Source: CAYWOS01 sp964459985
GTDB lineage: Bacteria > Bacillota > Clostridia > Christensenellales > Aristaeellaceae
Assembly: GCA_964459985.1 (NCBI GenBank)
Contig: CAYWOS010000005.1
Location: 41,817-105,816, forward strand
Reading direction: 5' to 3'
DNA length: 64,000 bases
Below are positions 7,722-16,051 of the stretch, in pieces (the stretch's first letter is position 1; each line of letters starts with the position of its first letter). The position numbers were made by a program, and so were the translations under genes. Under the pieces are notes generated by a model that was not told where the DNA came from, ran no database searches, and was given only the letters and a program-made list of their open reading frames with translations.

Positions 7722-8690
7722 ATGAGCGCCGACAGAATCAACGAGATCATTCCCATCGGTCTTCGGGACGTTTGCGCGATGACGGCGGCGTTCGATCCTT
7801 CGCTGCGCGTCCTTTCGTTTTCGCGCATGGGCGCGGGGCAGAGCAACACCGGCTGCAAGGTTGAAACCGACAAGGGGCCCTTCCTGCTCAAGCTTTATTC
7901 CAAGCCGAGCGACGGCATCGAGCGCGCGATGTACGGGTATCTGAAGGATCAGATCAACGTGCCCGAGATGTACTTCTGCGACCGCACGAAGTCGAAGTTT
8001 CCCTTCGCGTACGCCGTGATCGAGTTTATTCACGGCATGACGCTGGCGGAATACCTGCGGGCGAACGGGCGCTACCCCGCGCCGCTTGCCCGCGATATCG
8101 GCAAAACCTGCGCCGCGATCCACGCGAAGCGTTACCCAAACGACGGCGCGCTCGACGAGGATCTGCGCATCGTCAGGCCGTTCCCCGGCGCGTACGACAA
8201 GCTCACGCGGCTGCTGGACGGCCGCCCGGCGACCTTCCTCAAGCCCGAAACGGTCGCCGCGCTGCGCGATTTCGCGCTTCGCCGCCGCGATCAGTTCGAC
8301 CGCCTCGACGAGCGCAGCGTGCTGTGCCACGGCGATTTCAACTATTGGAATCTGATGATTTCCGGCGAAAAAACCTACGCGATCGACTTTGAATTCGCCT
8401 ACGCGGGCACGCCGTACCACGACATCGGGCATTTCTTCAGGAGTAAAAGCGAGAACATCCAATCGCTGATCACCCCTTCTGTGTACGCCGCCTTCAAGGA
8501 AGGCTACGATGCGGTGTCGGCAAGCCCTCTGCCCGCCGATTGGCTGTCGCTCGCGCGGCTGTGCGATATCGGCGCCATGCTGTGCCTGTTCAACAACGAG
8601 CATTTTCCCGCCGAATGGGTTGATGATATCGAGGCGGATATCTTGAGCGCCGTCAGCGAGGGCGCGCAAACGACCGGGAGGACGACATGA
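7722..8690 (+). CDS. APH-fold kinase (second)
   Basis: 322 aa. An N-lobe G-A-G-Q-S-N-T loop at about residue 36 precedes the kinase C-lobe motifs VLCHGDFNYWNLM (H-G-D-x4-N, around 204-216) and YAIDFEFA. It is more canonical than the APH-fold protein encoded about 1.2 kb upstream and only distantly similar to it. The substrate is not identifiable. AAGGAG sits 6 nt before the ATG at 7722. Its stop overlaps the ATG of the next gene (ATGA), coupling it to the Fe-S protein. Confidence 0.85.
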   Translation: MSADRINEIIPIGLRDVCAMTAAFDPSLRVLSFSRMGAGQSNTGCKVETDKGPFLLKLYSKPSDGIERAMYGYLKDQINVPEMYFCDRTKSKFPFAYAVIEFIHGMTLAEYLRANGRYPAPLARDIGKTCAAIHAKRYPNDGALDEDLRIVRPFPGAYDKLTRLLDGRPATFLKPETVAALRDFALRRRDQFDRLDERSVLCHGDFNYWNLMISGEKTYAIDFEFAYAGTPYHDIGHFFRSKSENIQSLITPSVYAAFKEGYDAVSASPLPADWLSLARLCDIGAMLCLFNNEHFPAEWVDDIEADILSAVSEGAQTTGRTT

Positions 8691-9373
8691 TCGATAAGGA
8701 AGCGCTTCGTCAAGCGATCAGGGATCTGGGCGTCGATCTGTGCGGGTTCGGGAGCGTCAATCGGATGCGGGACGCGCCGCAGGGCTTCGCGCCGCGCGAC
8801 GTGTTGCCCGGCGCGAACACGGTGATCGCGTACGCTGTCGCCTTTCCCGCCGGGACGATCAAATGCCCGTCGCCGCACCCCTACACGCGGGTGCGAAACT
8901 CGATCTCGGACAAACTGAACGCCGTTTCGCTGGAGGTATGCCTGCGTCTGGAAAAAATGGGCTATGACGCCGTGCCCATTCCCACCGTCGAGGACGTGCT
9001 CGACGAAAGAACCGGGCGGTACAGGAGCATTATTTCCATCAAGCACGCGGCGCAGGCGGCGGGCATCGGCACGATCGGGCGCAATTCGCTCCTCATCACG
9101 CCCTCGTACGGCAGTCTTGTGTGGCTGGGCGCGGCGCTGACAAACGCCGTGATCGCGCCCGATCCGATGCTCGACAGCATCTGCACGCAGTGCGATCTGT
9201 GCGTGCGCGCCTGCCCGGCGGACGCGCTCCGGGGCGAACAGCTCGATCAGAAGGCCTGCGCGGATTGCTGTTTCGGCACGGTCGGCGGCGTCTGGGCGAT
9301 CAAATGCCATGCGTGCCGCGACGTGTGCCCGCATTGTATGGGCAGCGCGCGCGCGGACGGGGCGCGCGGCTGA
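8687..9373 (+). CDS. Short QueG-like double 4Fe-4S protein
   Basis: 228 aa. The N-terminal two thirds resemble the epoxyqueuosine reductase fold (DLCGFGSVNRM; G-T-I-G-R-N-S-L-L). The C-terminus carries a ferredoxin motif C-T-Q-C-D-L-C-V-R-A-C-P at about residues 165-176 and a second cysteine set ending C-H-A-C-R-D-V-C-P-H-C, enough for two 4Fe-4S clusters. True QueG is near 350-380 aa, so this lacks the usual cobalamin-binding extensions and is better called a QueG-related Fe-S protein of unknown reaction. It overlaps the kinase gene upstream by 4 nt and ends only 7 nt from the stop of the convergent CotH gene. Confidence 0.75.
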   Translation: MIDKEALRQAIRDLGVDLCGFGSVNRMRDAPQGFAPRDVLPGANTVIAYAVAFPAGTIKCPSPHPYTRVRNSISDKLNAVSLEVCLRLEKMGYDAVPIPTVEDVLDERTGRYRSIISIKHAAQAAGIGTIGRNSLLITPSYGSLVWLGAALTNAVIAPDPMLDSICTQCDLCVRACPADALRGEQLDQKACADCCFGTVGGVWAIKCHACRDVCPHCMGSARADGARG

Positions 9374-9380
9374 CGGCGCG

Positions 9381-11405
9381 CTATTTTTCGATATTGTTTT
9401 CGTTCAAAAGCCGTTCCAGACGGGCAAAATAGGTCTCCTGCTCCTCTTTCGTCACATTCAGACAATTATAGAGACACTTGAGCGACGCGCGCGGGGCGCG
9501 CCGCAGGAGATTGTGGAACACGCGCATCTCGCTGCGCCAGCCGGCCATGGTCAGGCTGCCGCCGTTCGCCTCGATATGGCGCGGCATGATCTTTTCCAGC
9601 GTGGCTTCCCACTGCGTCAGCACGGGATTGCTGACCGAATCGTACAGGAAACATTTCTCGACGACCTCGGCGTACTTTTCGAAGAATTTGATCCGCATCT
9701 CGGGAGCCTTCAGCAGCTTGTTGATCACGCTGTACTGGGACGACAGCGCGCCCTTGGTGATTTTCGCGGCGTTCAGGAGCATATACGCGCCCTCGGGCGC
9801 GATGACCGGGCCGCCCTCGACGTCGTACAGCACATATTTCCACTTGCCGCCCGGCACGCGGTACATCCGCACGTTTTCAAGATCGGCGTTGAGGATGGCC
9901 AGCTCGAAGCTGGTCCATGTGAACAGACTGTCCACATCCAGCCGATCCAGCACATACTTGAGGTTGTCCGGCTCCGTCAGATCATGCTCGCGGATGAACG
10001 CGCGCAGGGCGAGCCAATCCGCGTTGCTCCCGTTCTGGATCTGATTGTCGCGCGCTTCGCCCTCGAGCAGATCGATTTTGTCGATGATTTCCTTCTCTGT
10101 GATCCCCTCGTACTGGGCGACCGAGTATTTATTGATCTTTTCGCGCAGGTTGTACTGCCCGGAATACTGCCCGTTGTAGTAGACCTCGATCTGGCGGCTG
10201 GCCTGATGCATGATGTCGATATTGTCGGCCAACGTCGTCAGGACGGCTTCCCTGCACCGGGCGTATTTGTAATCCGAGCCGGTATTGCGCACGATGAAGG
10301 CGCGGTAAGTTTCGTAACCCCGGTTCGGGAAGGGGTTATAGTCGAACAATTTTTCATCGCCGTACAGATCGCGGGCGTACACGGCGACCGATTTGAGCTT
10401 CAGCCCCCGCGTGGACGTGCCCACGATGCGGAACGACCCGTTCTGCCCGATTTGCCTTGCGCCGTTTTCATCGTAAAACTCAAAATAGATCGGGTACTCC
10501 CATTCCCGGTAGTAGTTGGCGGTTTGCCCGTTTCCCCGGACGAACAGCCCGGTGGCGGGGTCGGTCAGGTATTTCGCGTCTGTGCCCATCGATACCACGG
10601 CGACGCAGGACTGCCGCTCGATAAAATACGTGCCGCCGCTCACATAGCTCATGAGCTGATCTTCGGGGATTGTCCGCGCCCTGATCATCGTGGTCTTTTC
10701 AACGGGAATCGGCCCGGTATAGCGCATGGTCGACGCGTTCGAGGGCGACGGCTCCGATCCGTCCAGCGTGTAATAAATCGGCAGATCGGATGTCAAACGG
10801 ACGCTGACGGGCTCGTCGTAGAACCCCGGCGCTGTTTCGAACACCGGGCGCTCGGCCTGATTCGCAAAGACTGTTTTGCCGTTTTTCGCGCGCTTCGTCG
10901 CCTCGTTGAAGAATCCCGCCGCGCCCGTATCGGCGCTGATCCCGTAGCTGAAGGAGGCGTGCTGCGCGGGGTATTTCATCAGATCGCGCCGGACGCCGCT
11001 TTTGTCCGTCAGCGTGACGGAATCGCCGCCGGATGACAGTTTGAAGCTCGCGTAGTAGGTTTTCTTCTGTTGATTGTTGATTCGGTTCGCGGCGTCGTCG
11101 CCGACGCAGTACACCAGCAGGCGCTGCCCTTTCTCCAGCTTCGTCCCTTCGGGGAACGTCCACAAAAACGGCTCGCTCTTTTTGTCGCTCAATCCCCAGC
11201 CGCTCAAGTTGATATCCTGACTGCCGTTATTGAACAATTCCAGCCAGTCGTCGTTTTCGCCGTTTGTGAACTCGCCGCTCTGCGTCATGATCTCGCTGAT
11301 GATCACGTCGGCGCGCGTCGACTCGCCCGTCGCGGCGCTTCCCGCCAGCATCACAAGAAAAATAATTCCCGCGACGATTCCCATGCGCAGTCCGTGGTGT
11401 TTCAT
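9381..11405 (-). CDS. Secreted lamin-tail/CotH-kinase protein
   Basis: 674 aa. An uncleaved or cleavable hydrophobic N-terminus (residues 8-25) is followed by a lamin-tail-like domain (VIISEIMTQ; NDDWLELFN; LSGWGLSDK, about 33-130). A chitobiase-type beta-sandwich (PGFYDEPVSVRLT, YYTLDGSEPS) spans about 195-260 and a CotH kinase domain about 275-600, with S-T-R-G-L-K-L-K-S and the long AYF-type core. CotH proteins are atypical kinases that phosphorylate spore-coat proteins in Bacillus; related secreted versions with lamin-tail domains occur widely. GAGGAA precedes the ATG. The small secreted protein encoded just upstream on the same strand may be a partner. Confidence 0.85.
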   Translation of the reverse strand: MKHHGLRMGIVAGIIFLVMLAGSAATGESTRADVIISEIMTQSGEFTNGENDDWLELFNNGSQDINLSGWGLSDKKSEPFLWTFPEGTKLEKGQRLLVYCVGDDAANRINNQQKKTYYASFKLSSGGDSVTLTDKSGVRRDLMKYPAQHASFSYGISADTGAAGFFNEATKRAKNGKTVFANQAERPVFETAPGFYDEPVSVRLTSDLPIYYTLDGSEPSPSNASTMRYTGPIPVEKTTMIRARTIPEDQLMSYVSGGTYFIERQSCVAVVSMGTDAKYLTDPATGLFVRGNGQTANYYREWEYPIYFEFYDENGARQIGQNGSFRIVGTSTRGLKLKSVAVYARDLYGDEKLFDYNPFPNRGYETYRAFIVRNTGSDYKYARCREAVLTTLADNIDIMHQASRQIEVYYNGQYSGQYNLREKINKYSVAQYEGITEKEIIDKIDLLEGEARDNQIQNGSNADWLALRAFIREHDLTEPDNLKYVLDRLDVDSLFTWTSFELAILNADLENVRMYRVPGGKWKYVLYDVEGGPVIAPEGAYMLLNAAKITKGALSSQYSVINKLLKAPEMRIKFFEKYAEVVEKCFLYDSVSNPVLTQWEATLEKIMPRHIEANGGSLTMAGWRSEMRVFHNLLRRAPRASLKCLYNCLNVTKEEQETYFARLERLLNENNIEK

Positions 11406-11555
11406 GTTTCCTCTTTTCCTGCCCGCTGCATAATGGATGCGCGATCAACGCATCCGATCCATGAATCTGTTGACAGCAAACCGCCGCGGCGGTTCAAGCG
11501 ATCCGTCGCGGCGGTATGGGCGCGCGGCGCGGTTATCCGCCGCCCGGCGCGCGCG

Positions 11556-12005
11556 TTACTTCAGCCACCAGGCGCCTGAATTGTCCCAGCAGAAATAGTC
11601 GATATCGTCCATATCGAGCGATTCGGTCGTGCCGTCCGTGAAGCGGACGCGGTAAACGCCCAGATAGAGATAGTACAGATCGTTCACGTTTTCAAAGAAG
11701 ATTTCGCCCGTCCATTCGGTGGAATAGGGCTTGAGCCTGACCTGAATGGTTTCGTAGTTGATCGCGCTGTTCTGCTCCTCGTTGATATCGGCGGAATAAT
11801 AGGCGATATCGAAGGATTTGACGGTTTTGGAGGTGTTGTAGTTCTTATATGTGCACTGGAAACTGGCGCGGCGGCTGCTGACTTTCTTGATCGAGGCTTC
11901 CGGATCGGTCGGTTCGCGCACCGAAATGGTGGCCGACGTGACGGCCATGGCGACCCCGGGCAGCAGCAGGGCCAGCACCAGCAACACGGATACCAATCGT
12001 TTCAA
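11556..12005 (-). CDS. Small secreted protein of unknown function
   Basis: About 149 aa from a TTG start. I chose TTG at 12005 because GAGGGGG lies 8 nt upstream and it begins a perfect signal peptide: K-R, a hydrophobic core VSVLLVLALLLPGVAMA, then a cleavage site. An ATG at 12044 in the same frame is the alternative but is closer to the promoter. The mature part is beta-rich with many Y and T residues and a closing DDIDYFCWDNSGAWW segment. No known family is recognised. It is followed on the same strand by the CotH-kinase gene, so one transcript may encode both. Confidence 0.7.
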   Translation of the reverse strand: MKRLVSVLLVLALLLPGVAMAVTSATISVREPTDPEASIKKVSSRRASFQCTYKNYNTSKTVKSFDIAYYSADINEEQNSAINYETIQVRLKPYSTEWTGEIFFENVNDLYYLYLGVYRVRFTDGTTESLDMDDIDYFCWDNSGAWWLK

Positions 12006-12048
12006 ACGAATTACCCCCTCTGTGCTATATACATAATTGTCCATGCCT

Positions 12049-12077
12049 ATTGTAGCACGGTTTTCCACGGGTGTCAA
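12049..12077 (-). promoter_or_regulatory. Sigma-A-type promoter of the small secreted protein gene
   Basis: On the minus strand, a perfect TTGACA (12072-12077) and TACAAT (12049-12054) are 17 bp apart. The start codon follows about 45 nt downstream. It is divergent from the iscR promoter. Confidence 0.82.
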
Positions 12078-12136
12078 TATGCGGCTGCTGCCCGCCGCAC
12101 AAAACGCGGCGCGCGCGAATATTCTTTTCCTGCATA

Positions 12137-12165
12137 TTGACATTCGGCGCGAACCATGCTATTCT
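12137..12165 (+). promoter_or_regulatory. Promoter of the iscR-iscS-iscU-hflX cluster
   Basis: A perfect TTGACA (12137-12142) and TATTCT (12160-12165) with a 17-bp spacer lie 50 nt before the iscR start. The expected transcription start is near 12172, directly at the inverted repeat 12174-12198. That suggests autoregulation by IscR at or just after the start site. Confidence 0.75.
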
Positions 12166-12173
12166 TGTCGCGG

Positions 12174-12198
12174 AATCCCGATAAATTCAGTCGGGATT
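12174..12198 (+). promoter_or_regulatory. Inverted repeat at the iscR transcription start
   Basis: AATCCCGA (12174-12181) and TCGGGATT (12191-12198) form an 8-bp inverted repeat with a 9-nt centre, extended by imperfect GCG/CGC. It could be an Rrf2-type operator or a 5' mRNA hairpin. The spacing between half sites is compatible with a dimeric winged-helix repressor. Confidence 0.5.
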
Positions 12199-12214
12199 CG
12201 CGGGAGGATCGGTT

Positions 12215-12643
12215 GTGAAGCTGTCAACGAAGGGCAAGTACGGGCTGTACGCCATGGTGTTTCTGGCGCAGCACGCCGGCGAGGGGCCGCAGACGCTCAA
12301 GGCGGTCGCTGATTTCGGGCTGCCCGAGCAGTATCTGGAGCAGCTCCTCGGCTCGCTCAGGCGACGAGGACTGGTCACGACGGCGCGGGGCGCGCAGGGC
12401 GGCTATCAGTTGAGCCGCGCGCCCGAGGAGATCACCTTGCTGGACATCATGGACGCCACCGAAGGGCCGCTTACGCTGTCCGAATGCGTGTCGGGCGACG
12501 AGCGCGCCTGCCCGCGCGGCGGGCGGTGTCCCTCCAAGGGCGCGCTCGAATACCTCACCGACAGCATCAACCGCCTGTTCGCAAGCATGACATTGCAGGA
12601 TTTGCTGGACAACAACCTGCGGGGAGAAGAAACGCATGGATAG
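12215..12643 (+). CDS. iscR: Rrf2-family Fe-S cluster regulator, IscR-like
   Basis: 142 aa. The N-terminal winged helix begins MKLSTKGKYGLYAM, and the wing is ARGAQGGYQLSR (57-68). Three cysteines at 91, 99 and 105 match the [2Fe-2S] ligand spacing of IscR. The start is GTG with GGAGG upstream (12202-12206). It is the first gene of a cluster with cysteine desulfurase and IscU, the standard arrangement in which the regulator senses cluster supply and represses the biosynthetic operon. The following iscS start overlaps its 3' end by 8 nt. Confidence 0.93.
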   Translation: MKLSTKGKYGLYAMVFLAQHAGEGPQTLKAVADFGLPEQYLEQLLGSLRRRGLVTTARGAQGGYQLSRAPEEITLLDIMDATEGPLTLSECVSGDERACPRGGRCPSKGALEYLTDSINRLFASMTLQDLLDNNLRGEETHG

Positions 12644-13817
12644 GATTTATCTGGACAACGCCGGCACGACGGCGGCGGCGCCCGAGGTGGTCGCCGAAAT
12701 GCTTCCCTATTTCACCGAAATCTACGGCAACGCCTCGAGCATCCACGGCACGGGCCGCGACGCGCGCAAGGCGGTCGAGGCGTCCCGCCGCCGCGTCGCC
12801 GCCGCCATCGGCGCCAAGCCCGAGGAAATCTACTTCACCTCCGGCGGCTCGGAGAGCGACAACTGGGCGATCAAGGGCGCGGCGTTCGCCAACCGCGCGA
12901 AGGGCAATCACATCATCACCTCGCAGATCGAGCATCACGCCGTGCTGCACACCTGCCAGTGGCTGGAAAAGCAGGGCTTTTCCGTGACCTATCTGCCGGT
13001 GGACGAATACGGGCTGGTCGATCCCGCCGCCGTCGAGCGCGCGATCACCGATCAGACCATCCTGATATCGATCATGGCGGCGAACAACGAAATCGGCACG
13101 GTCGAGCCGATCGCCGAAATCGGGAAGATCGCCAAGGCGCATAAAATCCTGTTCCACACCGACGCCGTGCAGGCGGTGGGCGCCATCCCGGTCAATGTCG
13201 AGGACTGGCAGTGCGACATGCTTTCGCTCTCGGGGCACAAATTCCACGGGCCCAAGGGCGTGGGCGCGCTGTACATCCGCAAAAGCGCGCGCGTGGACAA
13301 TTACCTCCACGGCGGCGCGCAGGAGCGCGGCCGGCGCGCGACGACCGAGAACGTGCCCGGCATCGTCGGGCTGGCCGCCGCCATCGAGCGCGCGGTCCGG
13401 AATCAGCCCGAAAACGCCGCGCGGCTCGCGCGCATGCGCGATCGCCTGATCGCCGGCATCCTCAAGGAAATCCCCTATACGCGGCTCAACGGGCATCCCG
13501 TCAAGCGCCTGCCCGGCAACGTGAACGTATCGGTGCGCTTCATCGAGGGCGAGGCGCTTTTGCTCCGGCTCGATCTGGCCGGCATCGCGGCGTCGTCCGG
13601 CTCGGCGTGCACCTCGGGCTCGCTTGATCCCTCGCATGTGCTGCTCGCCATCGGCCTGCCGCACGAGATCGCGCACGGGAGCCTGCGCCTGTCGATGTCC
13701 GATCTGAATACCGACGAGGAAATCGACGAAACGCTGCGCGCGCTGCCCGGCATCGTGCAAACGCTGCGCGATATGTCGCCGCTCTACGAACAGTTCTTGA
13801 AACAGGAGGGAAAATAA
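12636..13817 (+). CDS. iscS: Cysteine desulfurase (NifS/IscS type)
   Basis: 393 aa. This PLP enzyme removes sulfur from cysteine and hands it to a scaffold for Fe-S assembly. The PLP lysine is Lys202 in SGHKFHGPKG; His101 in QIEHHAV stacks on the cofactor. The mobile persulfide Cys325 lies in SSGSACTSGS, the class I loop. The N-terminus has the usual IYLDNAGTT. It overlaps iscR and is followed 2 nt later by iscU, so the three are one operon. Confidence 0.96.
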   Translation: MDRIYLDNAGTTAAAPEVVAEMLPYFTEIYGNASSIHGTGRDARKAVEASRRRVAAAIGAKPEEIYFTSGGSESDNWAIKGAAFANRAKGNHIITSQIEHHAVLHTCQWLEKQGFSVTYLPVDEYGLVDPAAVERAITDQTILISIMAANNEIGTVEPIAEIGKIAKAHKILFHTDAVQAVGAIPVNVEDWQCDMLSLSGHKFHGPKGVGALYIRKSARVDNYLHGGAQERGRRATTENVPGIVGLAAAIERAVRNQPENAARLARMRDRLIAGILKEIPYTRLNGHPVKRLPGNVNVSVRFIEGEALLLRLDLAGIAASSGSACTSGSLDPSHVLLAIGLPHEIAHGSLRLSMSDLNTDEEIDETLRALPGIVQTLRDMSPLYEQFLKQEGK

Positions 13818-13819
13818 CC

Positions 13820-14200
13820 ATGTACAGCGAAAAGGTCATGGATCACTTTTCAAACCCGCGCAACGTGGGCGAGATCGCCGACGCCGACGGCGTGGGCACG
13901 GTGGGCAACGCCAAGTGCGGCGATATCATGAAAATGTACCTCAAGGTCGAGGACGGGATCATCAAGGACGTCAAGTTCAAAACCTTCGGCTGCGGCGCGG
14001 CGATCGCCACCAGCTCGATGGCGACCGAAATGGTCAAGGGCAAATCGCTTTCCGAGGCGCTCAAGCTGACCAACAAGGCCGTCGCCGAGGCGCTCGACGG
14101 CCTGCCGCCCGTCAAAATGCACTGTTCGCTCCTCGCGGAAGAGGCGATTCACGCCGCCATCGAGGATTATATGCAGCAGCATCCCGAGGCGCGCGCATAG
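13820..14200 (+). CDS. iscU: Fe-S cluster scaffold protein IscU/NifU N-domain
   Basis: 126 aa. It receives sulfur from the upstream desulfurase and assembles the [2Fe-2S] cluster. All three ligand cysteines are present: Cys33 in AKCGD, Cys58 in FGCGAA and Cys102 in MHCSLL. Asp35 follows the first cysteine. It is of the short IscU type used with IscS, not the SufU type, which carries an insertion. AGGAGGG precedes the ATG. No HscA/HscB genes follow, which is usual in Bacillota. Confidence 0.95.
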   Translation: MYSEKVMDHFSNPRNVGEIADADGVGTVGNAKCGDIMKMYLKVEDGIIKDVKFKTFGCGAAIATSSMATEMVKGKSLSEALKLTNKAVAEALDGLPPVKMHCSLLAEEAIHAAIEDYMQQHPEARA

Positions 14201-14207
14201 GAGACAT

Positions 14208-16010
14208 ATGGAATTCGAAATTCACGGAAACATCGAGGGCGTGCGCCGCAGCGTGCTTGCCGAGATGAAAACCCTCTACGAATACCCGATCGAACAGGAC
14301 GAGTTCGCGCCCGTCGAATTGGTGTCGCTGATGGCGTCCTATTCGGCGGCGCTCGACCGCGAGGTGGCGCTGTACGTTTCGCGCGACGGCGACGTAATGG
14401 ACATCGTGATCGGCAGCGCGACCAACGTGCCGCTTCAAAGCCTGCGCCTGCGCCGGGGCACGCGGCGGCTGTCCCGCATCCGCTGCCTGCACACGCACCC
14501 GCAGGGCGACGCGCAGCTTTCCGACGTCGATTATTCGGCGCTCAAATCGCTCATGCTCGACGCCATGTGCGCCATCGGCGTGGACGCGAACGGCCGCGTC
14601 AACGGCGTGAGCGCGGCGTTCATCAGCGACATGGACGGCGACAAACCGACCTGCGTGACGACGCCGATCGTTCCGCTCAAAAAGCTGCCGCAGGACGAAT
14701 GGATGCGCGAGATCGCGCTTGCCGACGCGCGCGCGCAGAAATCCCCGCATACCGCGACCGAGGACGCGCCCGAGCGCGTGCTGCTGATCGGAACGGACAC
14801 CGAGCAATCGCTTGACGAGTTGGCGGCGCTCGCCGATACCGCCGGCGCCGTTGTGGTCGGCCGCGAAATGCAAAAGCGCCAGCGTCCCGATCCCGCGACC
14901 TACATCGGAAGCGGCAAGGCGGACGAAATGCAGCTTACCGCGCAGGCGCTCGACGCCGACGCCGTGATATTCGACGACGAGTTGTCCGGCGTGCAGACGC
15001 GTAATCTCGAAGGGATCATCGGCGTCAAGATCATCGACCGCACGACGCTGATTCTGGATATCTTCGCCCAGCGCGCCAAGAGCGGCGAGGGTAAATTACA
15101 GGTCAAGCTGGCGCAGCTCAAGTACCGCTCGGGGCGATTGATCGGGCAGGGCTTGGTGCTGTCGCGTCTGGGCGGCGGCATCGGCACGCGCGGCCCGGGC
15201 GAAAGCAAGCTCGAGATCGACCGCCGCCGCATTCGCGAACAGATCACCGCGCTCAAAAGAGAACTGGACGCGCTGCAAAGCCAGCGCGCGCTGCGCCGCA
15301 AAAACCGCGAAAAGAACGCCGTGCCCGTCGTCGCGCTGGTGGGGTACACCAACACGGGCAAATCCTCCCTGCTCAACCGCGTGACCGACGCCGGCGTGTA
15401 CGCGCACAATCAGCTCTTTGCCACGCTGGACGCCGTTTCGCGCGGCGTGAAAACGGCGGACGGCGTTGAATTCCTGCTCGTGGACACCGTCGGTTTCATC
15501 AGCAAGCTGCCCCACGCGCTGATCGAGGCGTTCCATTCGACGCTGGAGGAGGCGTCCTGCGCCGATCTTCTGCTCGTCGTGTCCGACGCCTCGAACCCCG
15601 ATCTGCTCGCGCAGCGCAGGGTGGTCGGCGAGGTGCTGGACGAATTGGGCGCGACGGCGCAGGAGCGCGTGGACGTGCTCAATAAATCGGATATCGCGCT
15701 GCCCGAGAGCGCCGACGCGCTGCCCGGCGCCGTCCGGGTTTCGGCGAAAACGGGCGAGGGCGTCGAGGCGCTGCTGGCGCTGATCGCCGATAAGCTGCGC
15801 CGCGAGGAGCACCGCGTCACGCTGCGCATTCCGTTCACGCAGTATCAGATGATCGGCGAAATCCGCGCGCGGGCGCGCGTGCTGTCCGAGGCGCACGACG
15901 ACGCGGGCACGGCGCTCGACGTCGTGCTGACGGCGGACGCGCTCGCCTTCCTCAAGCAGAAATTCGGCGAGGGTTTTTTTGCCGAAAACCGCAACAAAAT
16001 CCCATCCTGA
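14208..16010 (+). CDS. hflX: GTPase HflX with N-terminal JAMM-motif domain
   Basis: 600 aa. The C-terminal two thirds are HflX, a ribosome-splitting GTPase: the glycine-rich linker region GTRGPGESKLEIDRR, Walker A GYTNTGKSS (379-387) and the G3 motif DTVGFI are present, along with an NKSD-type G4. E. coli HflX has about 426 aa; here about 175 extra residues precede it. That extension contains CLHTHPQGDAQLSDVD, which fits the metalloprotease JAMM pattern H-x-H-x7-S-x2-D exactly (His95, His97, Ser105, Asp108), with a candidate Glu52 upstream. Long HflX forms occur in Clostridia, but the enzymatic role of the extension is inference. It starts 7 nt after iscU. Confidence 0.93.
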   Translation: MEFEIHGNIEGVRRSVLAEMKTLYEYPIEQDEFAPVELVSLMASYSAALDREVALYVSRDGDVMDIVIGSATNVPLQSLRLRRGTRRLSRIRCLHTHPQGDAQLSDVDYSALKSLMLDAMCAIGVDANGRVNGVSAAFISDMDGDKPTCVTTPIVPLKKLPQDEWMREIALADARAQKSPHTATEDAPERVLLIGTDTEQSLDELAALADTAGAVVVGREMQKRQRPDPATYIGSGKADEMQLTAQALDADAVIFDDELSGVQTRNLEGIIGVKIIDRTTLILDIFAQRAKSGEGKLQVKLAQLKYRSGRLIGQGLVLSRLGGGIGTRGPGESKLEIDRRRIREQITALKRELDALQSQRALRRKNREKNAVPVVALVGYTNTGKSSLLNRVTDAGVYAHNQLFATLDAVSRGVKTADGVEFLLVDTVGFISKLPHALIEAFHSTLEEASCADLLLVVSDASNPDLLAQRRVVGEVLDELGATAQERVDVLNKSDIALPESADALPGAVRVSAKTGEGVEALLALIADKLRREEHRVTLRIPFTQYQMIGEIRARARVLSEAHDDAGTALDVVLTADALAFLKQKFGEGFFAENRNKIPS

Positions 16011-16051
16011 TTCGTCTTTCATAAGAAGCCCTTTTCCCCGAAGGAGGCCGT

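Noticed and set aside
5548..8690. The two APH-fold genes as aminoglycoside-resistance genes
   Set aside because: The fold is shared by many metabolic kinases; the sequence offers no resistance-specific motif, mobile element or cassette structure.
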